64,000 nt of DNA from Frondihabitans australicus (lineage in GTDB: Bacteria; Actinomycetota; Actinomycetes; Actinomycetales; Microbacteriaceae), in the NCBI RefSeq assembly GCF_003634555.1, contig NZ_RBKS01000001.1, positions 310,001 through 374,000 on the forward strand, given 5' to 3'. Within the stretch, counting starts at the first letter, position 1; each line of letters begins with the position of its first letter. Shown here piece after piece: positions 26,286-34,619 of this stretch. The notes beneath the pieces were generated by a model. That model searched no databases. It was not told where the DNA came from and saw only the letters and a program-made list of their open reading frames with translations. The translations under genes and the position numbers were made by a program.

Positions 26286-27157
26286 GCGACGAGGCGCCCG
26301 GCGGGGTCACCGATCCTGCGCCCTCTGGCCTGTCGGACTTGTCTGGCCTCTCGGGGCGGCAGCTGCTGCCCATCACGGCGGCCACGGCGTCGCACCTCGA
26401 CTTCCGGCACACGACCGGGTCGACCAACACCGACCTCGCCGCGATCGCCGCCTCGCTGCCGCACCTGGCCGTCGTCGCCAGCCTCGACCAGCGCTCGGGC
26501 CGTGGCCGCCTCGACCGCCGGTGGTCATCGCCCGCCGGGCAGACTCTGGCCGCGAGCGTGCTGCTGCGCCCTCGCACCCCGTCGGGCGGGCCGCTGCCCG
26601 ACGACGCGTGGGCGTGGTTCCCGTTGCTTGCCGGTACGGCCCTCCACGGGGCGATCGCCGATCTCCTGCCCGACGCCGACGTCACGGTGAAGTGGCCGAA
26701 CGACGTGCAGATCCGGGGGCTCAAGGTGTCGGGTCTCCTCGCCGAGCTCGTGGCCGTCGACGGGGCGCAGGATGCCGTCGTCATGGGCGCCGGCCTCAAC
26801 CTCACGATCCCGCCCGAGCACCTCCCCACGCCGACGTCGACGTCGTTGGCCATCGAAGGCGCCGCGGGCAGCGCGTACGAGATCGCCGACGCGGTGTTCG
26901 CCTCCTACCTCGTGCGCCTCGACGCGCTCGTCACGACGCTCGGGGGCGACGCGGGCGCTGCGGCCGTGCGTCAGGTCGTCGAGGCCGTCTGCGGCACGCT
27001 CGGTCGCCGAGTCCGCGTCGAGCTGCCCGACGGCACGAACCGCTTCGGCACGGCGCAGAACCTCGACGACGGAGGGAGACTCGTCGTTCTCGAGGATGAC
27101 TCTTCGGCTCTTCTCACCGTCTCGGCCGGAGACGTCACTCACCTGAGGTATGAATGA
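26282..27157 (+). CDS. birA: biotin-[acetyl-CoA-carboxylase] ligase
   Basis: Attaches biotin to the carrier Lys of AccA3. From GTG 26282 (4-bp overlap) it is 291 aa. The catalytic domain has RHTTGSTNTDLAAI, the biotinyl-AMP loop DQRSGRGRLDRRW, and TVKWPNDVQIRGLKVSGLL with the essential Lys. There is no N-terminal helix-turn-helix, so it is a class I ligase that does not act as a repressor. A short repeated SGLSDLSGLSG stretch precedes the domain. Its position next to the carboxylase genes matches the mycobacterial order. Confidence 0.94.
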   Translation: MSDEAPGGVTDPAPSGLSDLSGLSGRQLLPITAATASHLDFRHTTGSTNTDLAAIAASLPHLAVVASLDQRSGRGRLDRRWSSPAGQTLAASVLLRPRTPSGGPLPDDAWAWFPLLAGTALHGAIADLLPDADVTVKWPNDVQIRGLKVSGLLAELVAVDGAQDAVVMGAGLNLTIPPEHLPTPTSTSLAIEGAAGSAYEIADAVFASYLVRLDALVTTLGGDAGAAAVRQVVEAVCGTLGRRVRVELPDGTNRFGTAQNLDDGGRLVVLEDDSSALLTVSAGDVTHLRYE

Positions 27158-27160
27158 GGC

Positions 27161-27718
27161 ATGTCCGCGCCTGAGCCTGCCGCCGTCCTCCGCGAGGGCG
27201 CGCCCGAGCAGGTCATCGCGCGGCTCCGGCCGCACGGCCGCGTGCTGTTCTGGCCGTCGGTGCTGCTCGTCGTGATCTGCGCCGCGCTCGGCTTCTTCAC
27301 CGGCAAGCTGCCGGCGGCGTGGATGAACCAGGCCCTCTGGATCGTGGGCGTCGTGCTCATCGCGCTCGTGTGGCTCCTGCCGCTTCTGGCGTGGTCGGGG
27401 CGCCACTACACGATCACGACGCGGCGCATCATCATCAAGCGCGGGCTCTTCGTCCGCACCCGGCAAGAGCTCATGCACACCCGCGGCTACGACCTCACCG
27501 TGCGGAAGAACGGCATGCAGTCGCTCTTCGGCTCGGGCGACGTGCTCATCAACTCCGGCCTCGAGCGGCCCGTCGTGCTCTGGGACGTCCCGTCCGCCGA
27601 CCTCGTGCAGTCGACGCTGCACGACCTCATGGAGGAGAACATCTCCGCGGTGGCGCGCATGAGGCAGCAGGAGCAGACGCTCCCGCCCGACGCCTCGACC
27701 TACTGGGGCGGCCGCTAG
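27161..27718 (+). CDS. PH-domain (bPH2/YdbS-type) membrane protein
   Basis: A 185-aa protein with two membrane helices (about residues 27-47 and 52-78) and a C-terminal bacterial PH domain starting HYTITTRRIIIKRGLF, then HTRGYDLTVRKNGMQSLFGSGDV. The same kind of gene follows birA in mycobacteria (Rv3278c, from memory). It starts 3 bp after birA and is likely in that operon. Role not established; membrane association of some protein complex is a guess. Confidence 0.85.
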   Translation: MSAPEPAAVLREGAPEQVIARLRPHGRVLFWPSVLLVVICAALGFFTGKLPAAWMNQALWIVGVVLIALVWLLPLLAWSGRHYTITTRRIIIKRGLFVRTRQELMHTRGYDLTVRKNGMQSLFGSGDVLINSGLERPVVLWDVPSADLVQSTLHDLMEENISAVARMRQQEQTLPPDASTYWGGR

Positions 27719-27787
27719 CCCGCCCGGTGCGCCATGTCCACCGGACGCGGGGTTGTCGGGCGGCACGGCACCCGCGACGATCGGAGG

Positions 27788-28405
27788 ATGACCGATGCCG
27801 CCGCCGCCGAGCCGCCGAGCTCTGGCGTCCCCGGCCTCGACATGCCGCGCTCGATCAGTGGTGGGCGCGCCGTGCTCGTGGGAGCCGGGCTCGTCGCCGC
27901 GCTTCTCGCCGACACGCTCGTCACCTGGCTCACCGCTCTGGTGGGGTTCTTCGGGGCGCTGACCGCGCAAAGCGGTCTCGTCTTGGCGGCTTCCGTCCTC
28001 GGCGCCATCGCACTTGGCGTCGTGCCGCAGCTCGTGGGAACGAGACGCGTCAGTCGTCGTCTTCCCGTCGGGCGGCGTCCGTTCCTGGTCGTCGCCGCCC
28101 TCTCCTCCGGCGGCCTCGTGCTGGCCGGATGGCTCGACACGACGCTCGTCTGGGCCGCGCATGCCAACGACTACTACCCTGACCAAGGGGCCTTCATGAC
28201 GCTCGCGCACGTGGTCGTGCCGGCCGCCTGGCTGGCCTCGGCGATCGTGTGGGCGTGCTCCTGCCTGATGTCAGAAGCACGCCGCCGGACGGGCCGCGCG
28301 TACCGCTGGCCCGTGGTCGCGGCGGGCCTCGTCATGGGCGCGATCCAGGTGGCGTCGTGGTGCTGGCTCCAGGCCGGCCTGAGCGCCGGCGTCTTCTCGG
28401 CCTAG
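27788..28405 (+). CDS. hypothetical four- to five-helix membrane protein
   Basis: Not recognised. From ATG 27788, right after TCGGAGG, it is 205 aa. Hydrophobic segments lie near residues 28-50, 55-80, 100-120, 135-155 and 175-195. There are no catalytic motifs. It ends three bases into the stop-side overlap with the convergent small gene at 28402. Confidence 0.7.
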   Translation: MTDAAAAEPPSSGVPGLDMPRSISGGRAVLVGAGLVAALLADTLVTWLTALVGFFGALTAQSGLVLAASVLGAIALGVVPQLVGTRRVSRRLPVGRRPFLVVAALSSGGLVLAGWLDTTLVWAAHANDYYPDQGAFMTLAHVVVPAAWLASAIVWACSCLMSEARRRTGRAYRWPVVAAGLVMGAIQVASWCWLQAGLSAGVFSA

Positions 28406-28653
28406 CCCGGCGTGCGCCGCCTCAGGTCGACGATGAACGCGACGGCACCGAGTGCGGCGAGTGCGCAGATGGATGACGTCGCGTAGATCGTTCGGGCGCG
28501 CCCGTCATCGCCGGTGAAGCAGGTCAGGCCCACGAGCGCGAGCACGAGCGCCGCGCCGGCGAAAGCGCCCGCGATGGCGGAGAGCCCGAGCATCCACTGA
28601 ACGCGGGGCGGTGATGCGGCGGCTTCATTGGCTCCGGTCGAACTGTTCCTCAT
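28402..28653 (-). CDS. small two-helix membrane protein, possible immunity-type partner
   Basis: An 83-aa product whose ATG overlaps the stop of the upstream secreted-protein gene by 4 bp (ATGA), so it is co-translated with it. Two membrane helices (about residues 20-42 and 55-75) are joined by a short polar loop with DDGRAR. Small hydrophobic proteins in this position are often immunity or export partners of secreted peptides; this is inference from layout. It converges with the gene ending at 28405. Confidence 0.65.
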   Translation of the reverse strand: MRNSSTGANEAAASPPRVQWMLGLSAIAGAFAGAALVLALVGLTCFTGDDGRARTIYATSSICALAALGAVAFIVDLRRRTPG

Positions 28654-29273
28654 TGGTTGTTGCACCAGACTGCGACAGTGGGAGGGATGTTGTGGGCGAC
28701 CATCCCGCGCCCGCGTGCTGTGCAGGTGGTGACTGCGCCCGATGCCACTGTCATGGCACCTGCGATCGTGCCCGCCACGACGGCACCCACTCCCGTTGCG
28801 GCCGTGACGACTGCGGCGATCGTTGCGAGGCCGGCGCCGCTCGTGATCAGCCCGAGGAACTTGGCTGAGTTGCACGAATTCATGTAGGCGTTGAGCTGGA
28901 GGCCCGTGTAGTCGTAGGAATTCTTTCCGACACATGCGCGCACTCGCGGCTCGGCCGCGAGTGCCATGCTGACCGTGACGGTGTCGACCGTGGCGTTCGT
29001 CACCTCTCTGCCAGCCGCAGACCACCCGGTCGCGAAGTCGTCGACCACGGCCTGACTGACTCCCGCCTCGCGAGCCGCCGAACCGTCGAAAGTCTCGTTG
29101 GCCGTGTCTATGGCGCTGTCGAGGCGTTGCCAGTCGCTCTGGGAGATCGCACCTGCCGACGCAGAGCGGACGGGTTCGGCGGTCGCTGGGTGCGACTGCG
29201 TTGCGGTCAGAGCTGCTGCTGCCAGAACGGACGCGGTGGCGAGAGCGATGAAATGAGGGGCGCTATGACCCAT
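28650..29273 (-). CDS. secreted Cys-containing glycine-zipper protein (bacteriocin-like)
   Basis: A 207-aa exported protein. The signal peptide (residues 1-32) ends near HPATAEP. The mature part has a helical polar half and then RACVGKNSYDYTGLQLNAYM with NSCN, followed by a long Ala/Gly hydrophobic stretch (LITSGAGLATIAAVV and AAGTIAGA-type repeats), TTCTARGRG, and a terminal VWCNNQ. Four Cys could form two disulfides. Similar CxGxN...G..YLNSC plus glycine-zipper plus GRG proteins occur in Gram-positives, uncharacterised as far as I know. Lower GC than its neighbours. A GGAGG lies about 5 bases before the ATG. Confidence 0.75.
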   Translation of the reverse strand: MGHSAPHFIALATASVLAAAALTATQSHPATAEPVRSASAGAISQSDWQRLDSAIDTANETFDGSAAREAGVSQAVVDDFATGWSAAGREVTNATVDTVTVSMALAAEPRVRACVGKNSYDYTGLQLNAYMNSCNSAKFLGLITSGAGLATIAAVVTAATGVGAVVAGTIAGAMTVASGAVTTCTARGRGMVAHNIPPTVAVWCNNQ

Positions 29274-29428
29274 GACGACCTCCTATGTGAGCGACATCGT
29301 TGCCGCAGTGTCAGCGTGTCGGACAAGAACATAAAATGTCAAGTGAGAATTCTGCCAATATCCTCACGAGCCGGGCCGTCCTGGAGCGGAGCACGCGGAG
29401 CGCAGGCGGGGTCGGCTAGGGTCGTCTC
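29274..29428. promoter_or_regulatory. AT-rich divergent promoter gap
   Basis: Distinctly AT-richer than the flanks. For the secreted gene (minus) TATGTT near 29330 with a TTGGCA-like -35 near 29353 is a candidate promoter with a leader of about 50 bases. For the dehydrogenase (plus) see the -10 at 29417. Confidence 0.4.
29417..29422 (+). promoter_or_regulatory. -10 element for the UDP-glucose dehydrogenase (leaderless)
   Basis: TAGGGT ends six bases before the GTG at 29429; no ribosome binding site is present. Confidence 0.5.
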
Positions 29429-30748
29429 GTGCGAATTTCAGTCATCGGATGCGGATACCTCGGTGCCGTCCACGCGGCCTGCATGGCCGAGCTGGGCCAC
29501 GACGTCGTGGGGATCGACGTCGACGAACGCAAGATCGCCGAGCTTCAGGCGGGTCGCGGACCGTTCTTCGAGCCGGGCCTGCCCGAGGTGCTCACGCGCG
29601 CGCAGGCCACCGGCCGCCTTCGCTTCTCGACCGACCTCGCCGACGCCCGTGATGCGACGGTGCATTTCGTCGCCGTGGGCACACCGCAGACCAAGGGGTC
29701 GTTCAACGCCGACCTCACCTACGTGAACGCGGCCGTCGACGGGCTCCTGCCGCACCTCAAGAGCGGCGATCTCGTCGTCGGCAAGTCGACCGTGCCCGTG
29801 GGCACCGCCGCCCGCCTGGCCGGCGTGATCGAGGCCGCGGGCTCCGGTGCGACCCTGGCGTGGAACCCCGAGTTCCTCCGCGAGGGGTTCGCCGTCAAAG
29901 ACACCCTCACCCCCGATCGGTTCGTCTACGGCGTCTCCGGGGGCGAGCAGACCGACGAGGGTGCGAAGGCCGCTGCGATCCTCGACGAGATCTACGCGAA
30001 GGCCCTCGCCACCGGCACCCCGCGCATCGTCACCGACTACGCCACGGCCGAGCTGGTCAAGGTCAGCGCAAACGCGTTCCTCGCGACGAAGATCTCGTTC
30101 ATCAACGCCATGGCCGAGGTCGCCGAGGCGACCGGCGCGGACGTCACCCAGCTCGCCGACGCGATCGGCCACGACGCGCGCATCGGCCGCAAGTTCCTCA
30201 ACGCCGGCCTCGGCTTCGGCGGCGGCTGCCTGCCCAAAGACATCCGTGCCTTCCGCGCCCGCGGCGACGAGCTCGGCCTCACCGACACCCTCTCGTTCCT
30301 CGGCGAGGTCGACGCGATCAACCTCCGCCGCCGCGAGCGCGTCGTCACGCTGACCCGCGAGCTCGTCGGCGACCTCCAGGGCGCCACGATCGGCGTGCTC
30401 GGCCTCGCGTTCAAGCCGAACAGCGACGACGTCCGCGACTCTCCGGCTCTCGACGTGGTGCAGAAGCTCCAGGCCGCAGGAGCAACGGTGGTCGCCTTCG
30501 ACCCCGAAGCGAACGAGACCGCGCAGCGCAGTGTGCCCGGCCTCACCACGGCCGCCTCGGCCGCCGAGGCCTACAGCGGCGCCGACGCGGTGCTGGTCCT
30601 CACCGAGTGGCAGGAGTTCCGCGACCTCGACCCCGCCACGGTCGCCGCGGCCGTGAACCACAAGCGCGTCGTCGACGGCCGCAACTGCCTCGACGCCGCC
30701 GCCTGGCGCGCTGCCGGATTCGAGGTCCGCGGCCTCGGCCGCCCGTAG
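29429..30748 (+). CDS. UDP-glucose 6-dehydrogenase
   Basis: Oxidises UDP-glucose to UDP-glucuronate with two NAD+. The 439-aa length is usual. The NAD-binding Rossmann start is ISVIGCGYLGAVHAACMAEL; the catalytic Cys is in FGGGCLPKDIRAF near residue 265; the Lys of the AELVKVSANAFLATKISF helix is near 208; the C-terminal UDP domain has VLGLAFKPNSDDVRDSPAL. The GTG start is set by a leaderless promoter. Product is probably used by the surface-polysaccharide genes downstream. Other nucleotide-sugar dehydrogenases (for example UDP-ManNAc) are less likely. Confidence 0.93.
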   Translation: MRISVIGCGYLGAVHAACMAELGHDVVGIDVDERKIAELQAGRGPFFEPGLPEVLTRAQATGRLRFSTDLADARDATVHFVAVGTPQTKGSFNADLTYVNAAVDGLLPHLKSGDLVVGKSTVPVGTAARLAGVIEAAGSGATLAWNPEFLREGFAVKDTLTPDRFVYGVSGGEQTDEGAKAAAILDEIYAKALATGTPRIVTDYATAELVKVSANAFLATKISFINAMAEVAEATGADVTQLADAIGHDARIGRKFLNAGLGFGGGCLPKDIRAFRARGDELGLTDTLSFLGEVDAINLRRRERVVTLTRELVGDLQGATIGVLGLAFKPNSDDVRDSPALDVVQKLQAAGATVVAFDPEANETAQRSVPGLTTAASAAEAYSGADAVLVLTEWQEFRDLDPATVAAAVNHKRVVDGRNCLDAAAWRAAGFEVRGLGRP

Positions 30749-30795
30749 CGGGCGACCACGGGCAACGCTCTCACAGGTACGGAAAGGCGCACGAG

Positions 30796-31938
30796 ATGGC
30801 ACTCACGGTCGGCGTGATCGGCGGCGGGCAGCTCGCCCGGATGATGGTCCCCCCGGCGATCGGCCTTGGCCTCGAGATCGAGGTGCTCGCCGAGAACGAG
30901 GGCTCGTCGGCCCGCATCGCCGCGACCGAGGTCGGCGACTACCACGACGCCGACGTCGTCCTCGCCTTCGCGAAGGGCAAGGACGTCATCACGTTCGACC
31001 ACGAGCACGTGCCGCAGCCGGTGCTGAAAGCTCTCGTCGACGCCGGCGTGAGCGTGCACCCCAGCCCTGCGGCCCTCTTCGTGGCGCAAGACAAACTGGT
31101 CATGCGCGAGCGCCTCAGCGCGATCGGACTGCCGGTGCCCGACTGGGCGAGGCTCTCGGCTCCTGCCGACCTCCAGGCCTTTCTCGACGAGCACGGCGGC
31201 CGCTGCGTCGTGAAGACGGCCCGTGGCGGCTACGACGGCAAGGGCGTCCGTGTCGTCAGCGACGCAGCGGCGGTCGACGACTGGTTCGCTCAGTTGAGCG
31301 ACGACCCGGCCGGCATCGGCGCGGCGCTCCTCGCCGAAGAGCTGGTCGACTTCCGCCGCGAGCTCGCGCAGTCGGTGGCCCGCAGGCCGAGCGGCGACGT
31401 CGTCGCGTGGCCGGTCGTGGAGTCGATCCAGCGCGACGGCGTCTGCGCGGAGGTCATCGCGCCGGCTCCTGCGTCCGCCGGCCGCATCTCCGACATGGCG
31501 GAGGAGATCGCGCGCACCGTCGCCCGCGAGCTCGACGTCACGGGTGTCCTCGCGGTCGAGCTGTTCGAGACGACCGACGACCGCGTGCTCATCAACGAGC
31601 TCGCCATGCGCCCGCACAACACCGGCCACTGGTCGATCGACGGCTCGACGACGAGCCAGTTCGAGCAGCACCTGCGCGCCGTGCTCGACCTGCCGCTCGG
31701 CGACACCGGCACGCACGACGAGTGGAGCGTCATGGTCAACGTGCTCGGCGGCCCGGCCACCGGCACGATCGCCGATCGGCTGCCGCGCGCCATGGCCGAC
31801 GAGCCGGGGGCCAAGATCCACGACTACGGCAAGGATCCTCGCCCGGGCCGCAAGGTCGGTCACGTCACGACGACGGGCGACGATCTCGACGACGTCGTGT
31901 ATCGGGCGCGGGCGGCGGCCGAGCACTTCCTGGACTAG
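30796..31938 (+). CDS. purK: N5-carboxyaminoimidazole ribonucleotide synthase
   Basis: ATP-dependent carboxylation of AIR in purine synthesis. From ATG 30796, with GGAAAGG 11 bases upstream, the protein is 380 aa. N-terminal VGVIGGGQLARMMVPPA, ATP-grasp core VVKTARGGYDGKGVRVV and NELAMRPHNTGHWSIDGSTT are all typical. PurE follows 42 bp downstream under its own -10 element. The purK-purE pair matches the mycobacterial order near accD. Confidence 0.96.
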   Translation: MALTVGVIGGGQLARMMVPPAIGLGLEIEVLAENEGSSARIAATEVGDYHDADVVLAFAKGKDVITFDHEHVPQPVLKALVDAGVSVHPSPAALFVAQDKLVMRERLSAIGLPVPDWARLSAPADLQAFLDEHGGRCVVKTARGGYDGKGVRVVSDAAAVDDWFAQLSDDPAGIGAALLAEELVDFRRELAQSVARRPSGDVVAWPVVESIQRDGVCAEVIAPAPASAGRISDMAEEIARTVARELDVTGVLAVELFETTDDRVLINELAMRPHNTGHWSIDGSTTSQFEQHLRAVLDLPLGDTGTHDEWSVMVNVLGGPATGTIADRLPRAMADEPGAKIHDYGKDPRPGRKVGHVTTTGDDLDDVVYRARAAAEHFLD

Positions 31939-31968
31939 TGGGCGATCCGCTGCTCCTGCGCCCTTCGC

Positions 31969-31974
31969 TAGGCT
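31969..31974 (+). promoter_or_regulatory. -10 element for purE (leaderless)
   Basis: TAGGCT ends six bases before the GTG of purE. PurE can thus be transcribed apart from purK. Confidence 0.5.
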
Positions 31975-31980
31975 CGTCGC

Positions 31981-32484
31981 GTGACTGACTCCGCTGCGCC
32001 CCTCGTCGCCCTCGTGATGGGCTCCGACTCCGACTGGCCCACGATGAAGTCGGCGGCCGACGTGCTGACCGAGTTCGAGATCCCCTACGAGGTCGAGGTC
32101 GTCTCGGCGCACCGCACGCCCGCGAAGATGATCGCCTTCGGCCAGGGCGCCGCTGCCCGGGGCGTGCGCGTGATCATCGCAGGAGCAGGCGGAGCCGCCC
32201 ACCTCCCCGGCATGCTCGCCTCGGTGACGACCCTCCCGGTGGTGGGCGTCCCGGTGCCGCTGGCGAGGCTCGACGGCCTCGACTCGCTGCTCTCGATCGT
32301 GCAGATGCCCGCCGGGATCCCCGTCGCAACCGTCTCGATCGGCGGGGCCGCGAACGCGGGCCTGCTCGCGGCGCGGATCCTGGGAGCAGGAGACGAGGCG
32401 CTCACGGTCCGTCTCGCGGACTACGCCGCGGGTCTCGCCGAGCTCGTCGAGGGCAAGAACGAGGCCCTCAAGCGCTCCCTGTAG
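31981..32484 (+). CDS. purE: N5-carboxyaminoimidazole ribonucleotide mutase
   Basis: Rearranges N5-CAIR to CAIR. The 167-aa protein has the class I PurE start [17 protein letters not shown], the catalytic [11 protein letters not shown], and [20 protein letters not shown]. Its presence with purK confirms the two-step bacterial route. The GTG start fits the -10 spacing. A large inverted repeat follows. Confidence 0.96.
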   Translation: MTDSAAPLVALVMGSDSDWPTMKSAADVLTEFEIPYEVEVVSAHRTPAKMIAFGQGAAARGVRVIIAGAGGAAHLPGMLASVTTLPVVGVPVPLARLDGLDSLLSIVQMPAGIPVATVSIGGAANAGLLAARILGAGDEALTVRLADYAAGLAELVEGKNEALKRSL

Positions 32485-32521
32485 CGCGCTCCGCCCCGGT
32501 GCGCGGGTTGCGAACCGCCGA

Positions 32522-32561
32522 CCGGCCAAAGAACCTGCGCGCGCGGTGGTTCGTTGGCCGG
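32522..32561. terminator. inverted repeat between convergent purE and glycosyltransferase
   Basis: CCGGCCAA-AG-AACC and GGTT-CG-TTGGCCGG arms (12 paired bases with one internal 2-base mismatch) around a GC loop. It can serve both convergent transcripts. Confidence 0.6.
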
Positions 32562-32612
32562 CCCGAGGTTCGTCGTGCGTCGCGCCGCGCCGCGCCGGGC
32601 CGCCCGCCGCCG

Positions 32613-33752
32613 TCAGAGGTCGGCGTGCAGCTGCCACACCTTCTCGGCCGAATCCCGCCACGAGAAGGCGCGCGCGCGGTCGAGCCCGATCACGCCGAGC
32701 CTGGTCGAGAGCTCGACGTCGTTGACGACCTGGTACATCGCCTGGGCGAGCCGCTCGGGGTAGCCGGCGGGGTCGTCGCGGGGGACGACCACCCCTGCTC
32801 CTGCGGCGACCTCGACCAGTGCCGGCGCGTCGGAGTGCACGACGGGAGTCCCGAGCGACAGGGCCTCGACGACGGGCAGCCCGAAGCCCTCGGCCAGCGA
32901 CGGGTAGACGAACACCGAGGCGCGCTGCAGGAGCGCGGCGAGAGTCGCGTCGGGCACACGCCCCATCACCCGCACCCGCGTGTCGTCGAGCCCCGCCTGC
33001 TCGGCCACCGACGAGACCTGCACGTCGCCCCAGCCCTCGGGGCCGACCACGAGCAGCGGGATGTCGGGGGCGTCGGGGTGCGCCATGGCGCGGATCAGAG
33101 GCTCGAGGCCCTTGCGGGGCTCGAGCGTGCCGACGCTCAGCGCGTACCGCTCGGGCAGGTCGAGACGGTCGGCGATCTCGTCGGCGTCGTCGGGCACGGC
33201 GAGGTCGGGGCTGACCGCCCCGCCGATGACGCGCAGGCGGTCGCCGAAGTCGAAGTACTCGGCCAGCTCGGCGGCGACGGCGTGAGTGGGCACGACGACG
33301 GCGTCGGCGAACTTCCACGCCCGCTTGGCCATGGCCCGGTGCCACCGGACCCCCTGCGCGGTGAGCGTCTCGGGGTGCGTCCACGGCACGGTGTCGTGGA
33401 TCGTCACGGCGGTCTGGGTCGCAGGGTCGAGCGATCGGTCGTGCTTGTAGAGCGGAGTGAAGAGGCTCGTGCCGTGGACCATGCCGCGGCCGGGGAGCCC
33501 GAGCGTGCCGGTCTGCCAGGCGATCGACAGCTCGCGGCGACCGAGGACGGAGCGGTAGAGGCTCGCCAGACCGGGCAGCTTGTCCTCGAGGCGGTCGTAG
33601 TCCTCCTGCGGGTGCGCGGAGACGATGCCCTCGACGTCGCAGCCGCGCGGGGCGACCTGGATGATCTGCTTCGTCAGCTCTTCGGTGTAGCGGCCGATGC
33701 CCCCGGGGACGGGCGCGAGCATCTGGTCAACGACTACTCGCAGCGTCATCAT
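32613..33752 (-). CDS. family 4-type glycosyltransferase (GT-B)
   Basis: A 379-aa GT-B glycosyltransferase. N-terminal VVDQMLAPVPGGIGRYTEEL; C-terminal nucleotide-sugar domain with LSVGTLEPRKGLEPLIRA near residue 195 and EGFGLPVVEALSLGTPVV near residue 288, including the EX7E glutamates. It overlaps the 3' end of rmlD by 26 bp on the same strand, forming rmlB-rmlD-GT; a rhamnosyltransferase role is plausible. Start ATG 33752 (ATG 33749 is next in frame), with CAGGAG 12 bases upstream. Confidence 0.88.
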   Translation of the reverse strand: MMTLRVVVDQMLAPVPGGIGRYTEELTKQIIQVAPRGCDVEGIVSAHPQEDYDRLEDKLPGLASLYRSVLGRRELSIAWQTGTLGLPGRGMVHGTSLFTPLYKHDRSLDPATQTAVTIHDTVPWTHPETLTAQGVRWHRAMAKRAWKFADAVVVPTHAVAAELAEYFDFGDRLRVIGGAVSPDLAVPDDADEIADRLDLPERYALSVGTLEPRKGLEPLIRAMAHPDAPDIPLLVVGPEGWGDVQVSSVAEQAGLDDTRVRVMGRVPDATLAALLQRASVFVYPSLAEGFGLPVVEALSLGTPVVHSDAPALVEVAAGAGVVVPRDDPAGYPERLAQAMYQVVNDVELSTRLGVIGLDRARAFSWRDSAEKVWQLHADL

Positions 33753-34611
33753 CGTGATCGAGAACTCCTGTGCTGGCCGCCTCGGCCAGCGCATCGCGCC
33801 AGGAACGCATGGGGGGCAGCCCAGCGCGGGCCCATGCGTCGTGACCGAGAACGCTGTAGCTCGGCCGGGGTGCAGGCCGGACGAACTGCGAGCTGTCGGT
33901 CGGCTTGACCCTATCAGGATCGAGACCGGCGACTCCGAAGACCGCCTGAGCGAACTCGTACCACGACGCCTGCCCGGAGTTCGTGCCGTGGTAGACCCCC
34001 GCGGGGGCGTCGGAGTCGACGAGCGCGACGATCTGGGCGGCGAGGTCGGAGGTCCAGGTGGGCTGCCCGAGCTGGTCGTCGACGACCGACACCGTGTCGT
34101 GGGCCCGGGCGAGACGGAGCATCGTGCGGGCGAAGTTGCCGCCGTGCTTCCCGTACAGCCAGGCCGTCCGCACGATGTAGGTTCCGTCGGGGTTCGCCGC
34201 GCGCGCCAGCCTCTCGCCCTCGGCCTTCGTGCGCCCGTAGGCGTTCAGCGGGTCGAGCGGAGTGTCTTCGGCGTACGGCATCGTCGCGGTGCCGTCGAAG
34301 ACGTAGTCGGTCGAGATCTGCACGAGCTTCGCGCCGGCTGCGGCCGTGGCCTCGCCGAGCAGCCCGGCGGCGGTGCCGTTGACGAGCAGGGCCTCCGCCT
34401 CGTGCTCCTCGGCGTCGTCGACGCGGGTGTAGGCCGCGGCGTTGATGACGACGTCGTGTCCTTCGACGGCGTCCCTCACGGACTCCCGGTCGGTCACGTC
34501 GAGATCGGTGCGTCCGAGCACTGTGACGTCGCGGCCGAAGAGCGCCTCGACGAGGTCGGAGCCGAGCATTCCGCGGGCTCCTGCGACCAGGTACTTGCTG
34601 GGCTGCGACAC
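33727..34611 (-). CDS. rmlD: dTDP-4-dehydrorhamnose reductase
   Basis: Last step of dTDP-L-rhamnose synthesis. From GTG 34611 the protein is 294 aa. SDR features: YLVAGARGMLGSDLVEAL (NADP binding), QISTDYVFDG, and the catalytic YGRTKAEGE. The more upstream part of the open frame is shadow within rmlB. GTG lies 8 bases after the rmlB stop. The last 25 bp overlap the glycosyltransferase gene. Confidence 0.94.
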   Translation of the reverse strand: MSQPSKYLVAGARGMLGSDLVEALFGRDVTVLGRTDLDVTDRESVRDAVEGHDVVINAAAYTRVDDAEEHEAEALLVNGTAAGLLGEATAAAGAKLVQISTDYVFDGTATMPYAEDTPLDPLNAYGRTKAEGERLARAANPDGTYIVRTAWLYGKHGGNFARTMLRLARAHDTVSVVDDQLGQPTWTSDLAAQIVALVDSDAPAGVYHGTNSGQASWYEFAQAVFGVAGLDPDRVKPTDSSQFVRPAPRPSYSVLGHDAWARAGLPPMRSWRDALAEAASTGVLDHDDDAASSR

Positions 34612-34619
34612 GGCCGGCC

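Noticed and set aside
30571-33384. A 937-codon minus-strand open frame across ugd, purK and purE
   Set aside because: Shadow of well-recognised plus-strand genes; spans their intergenic promoters.
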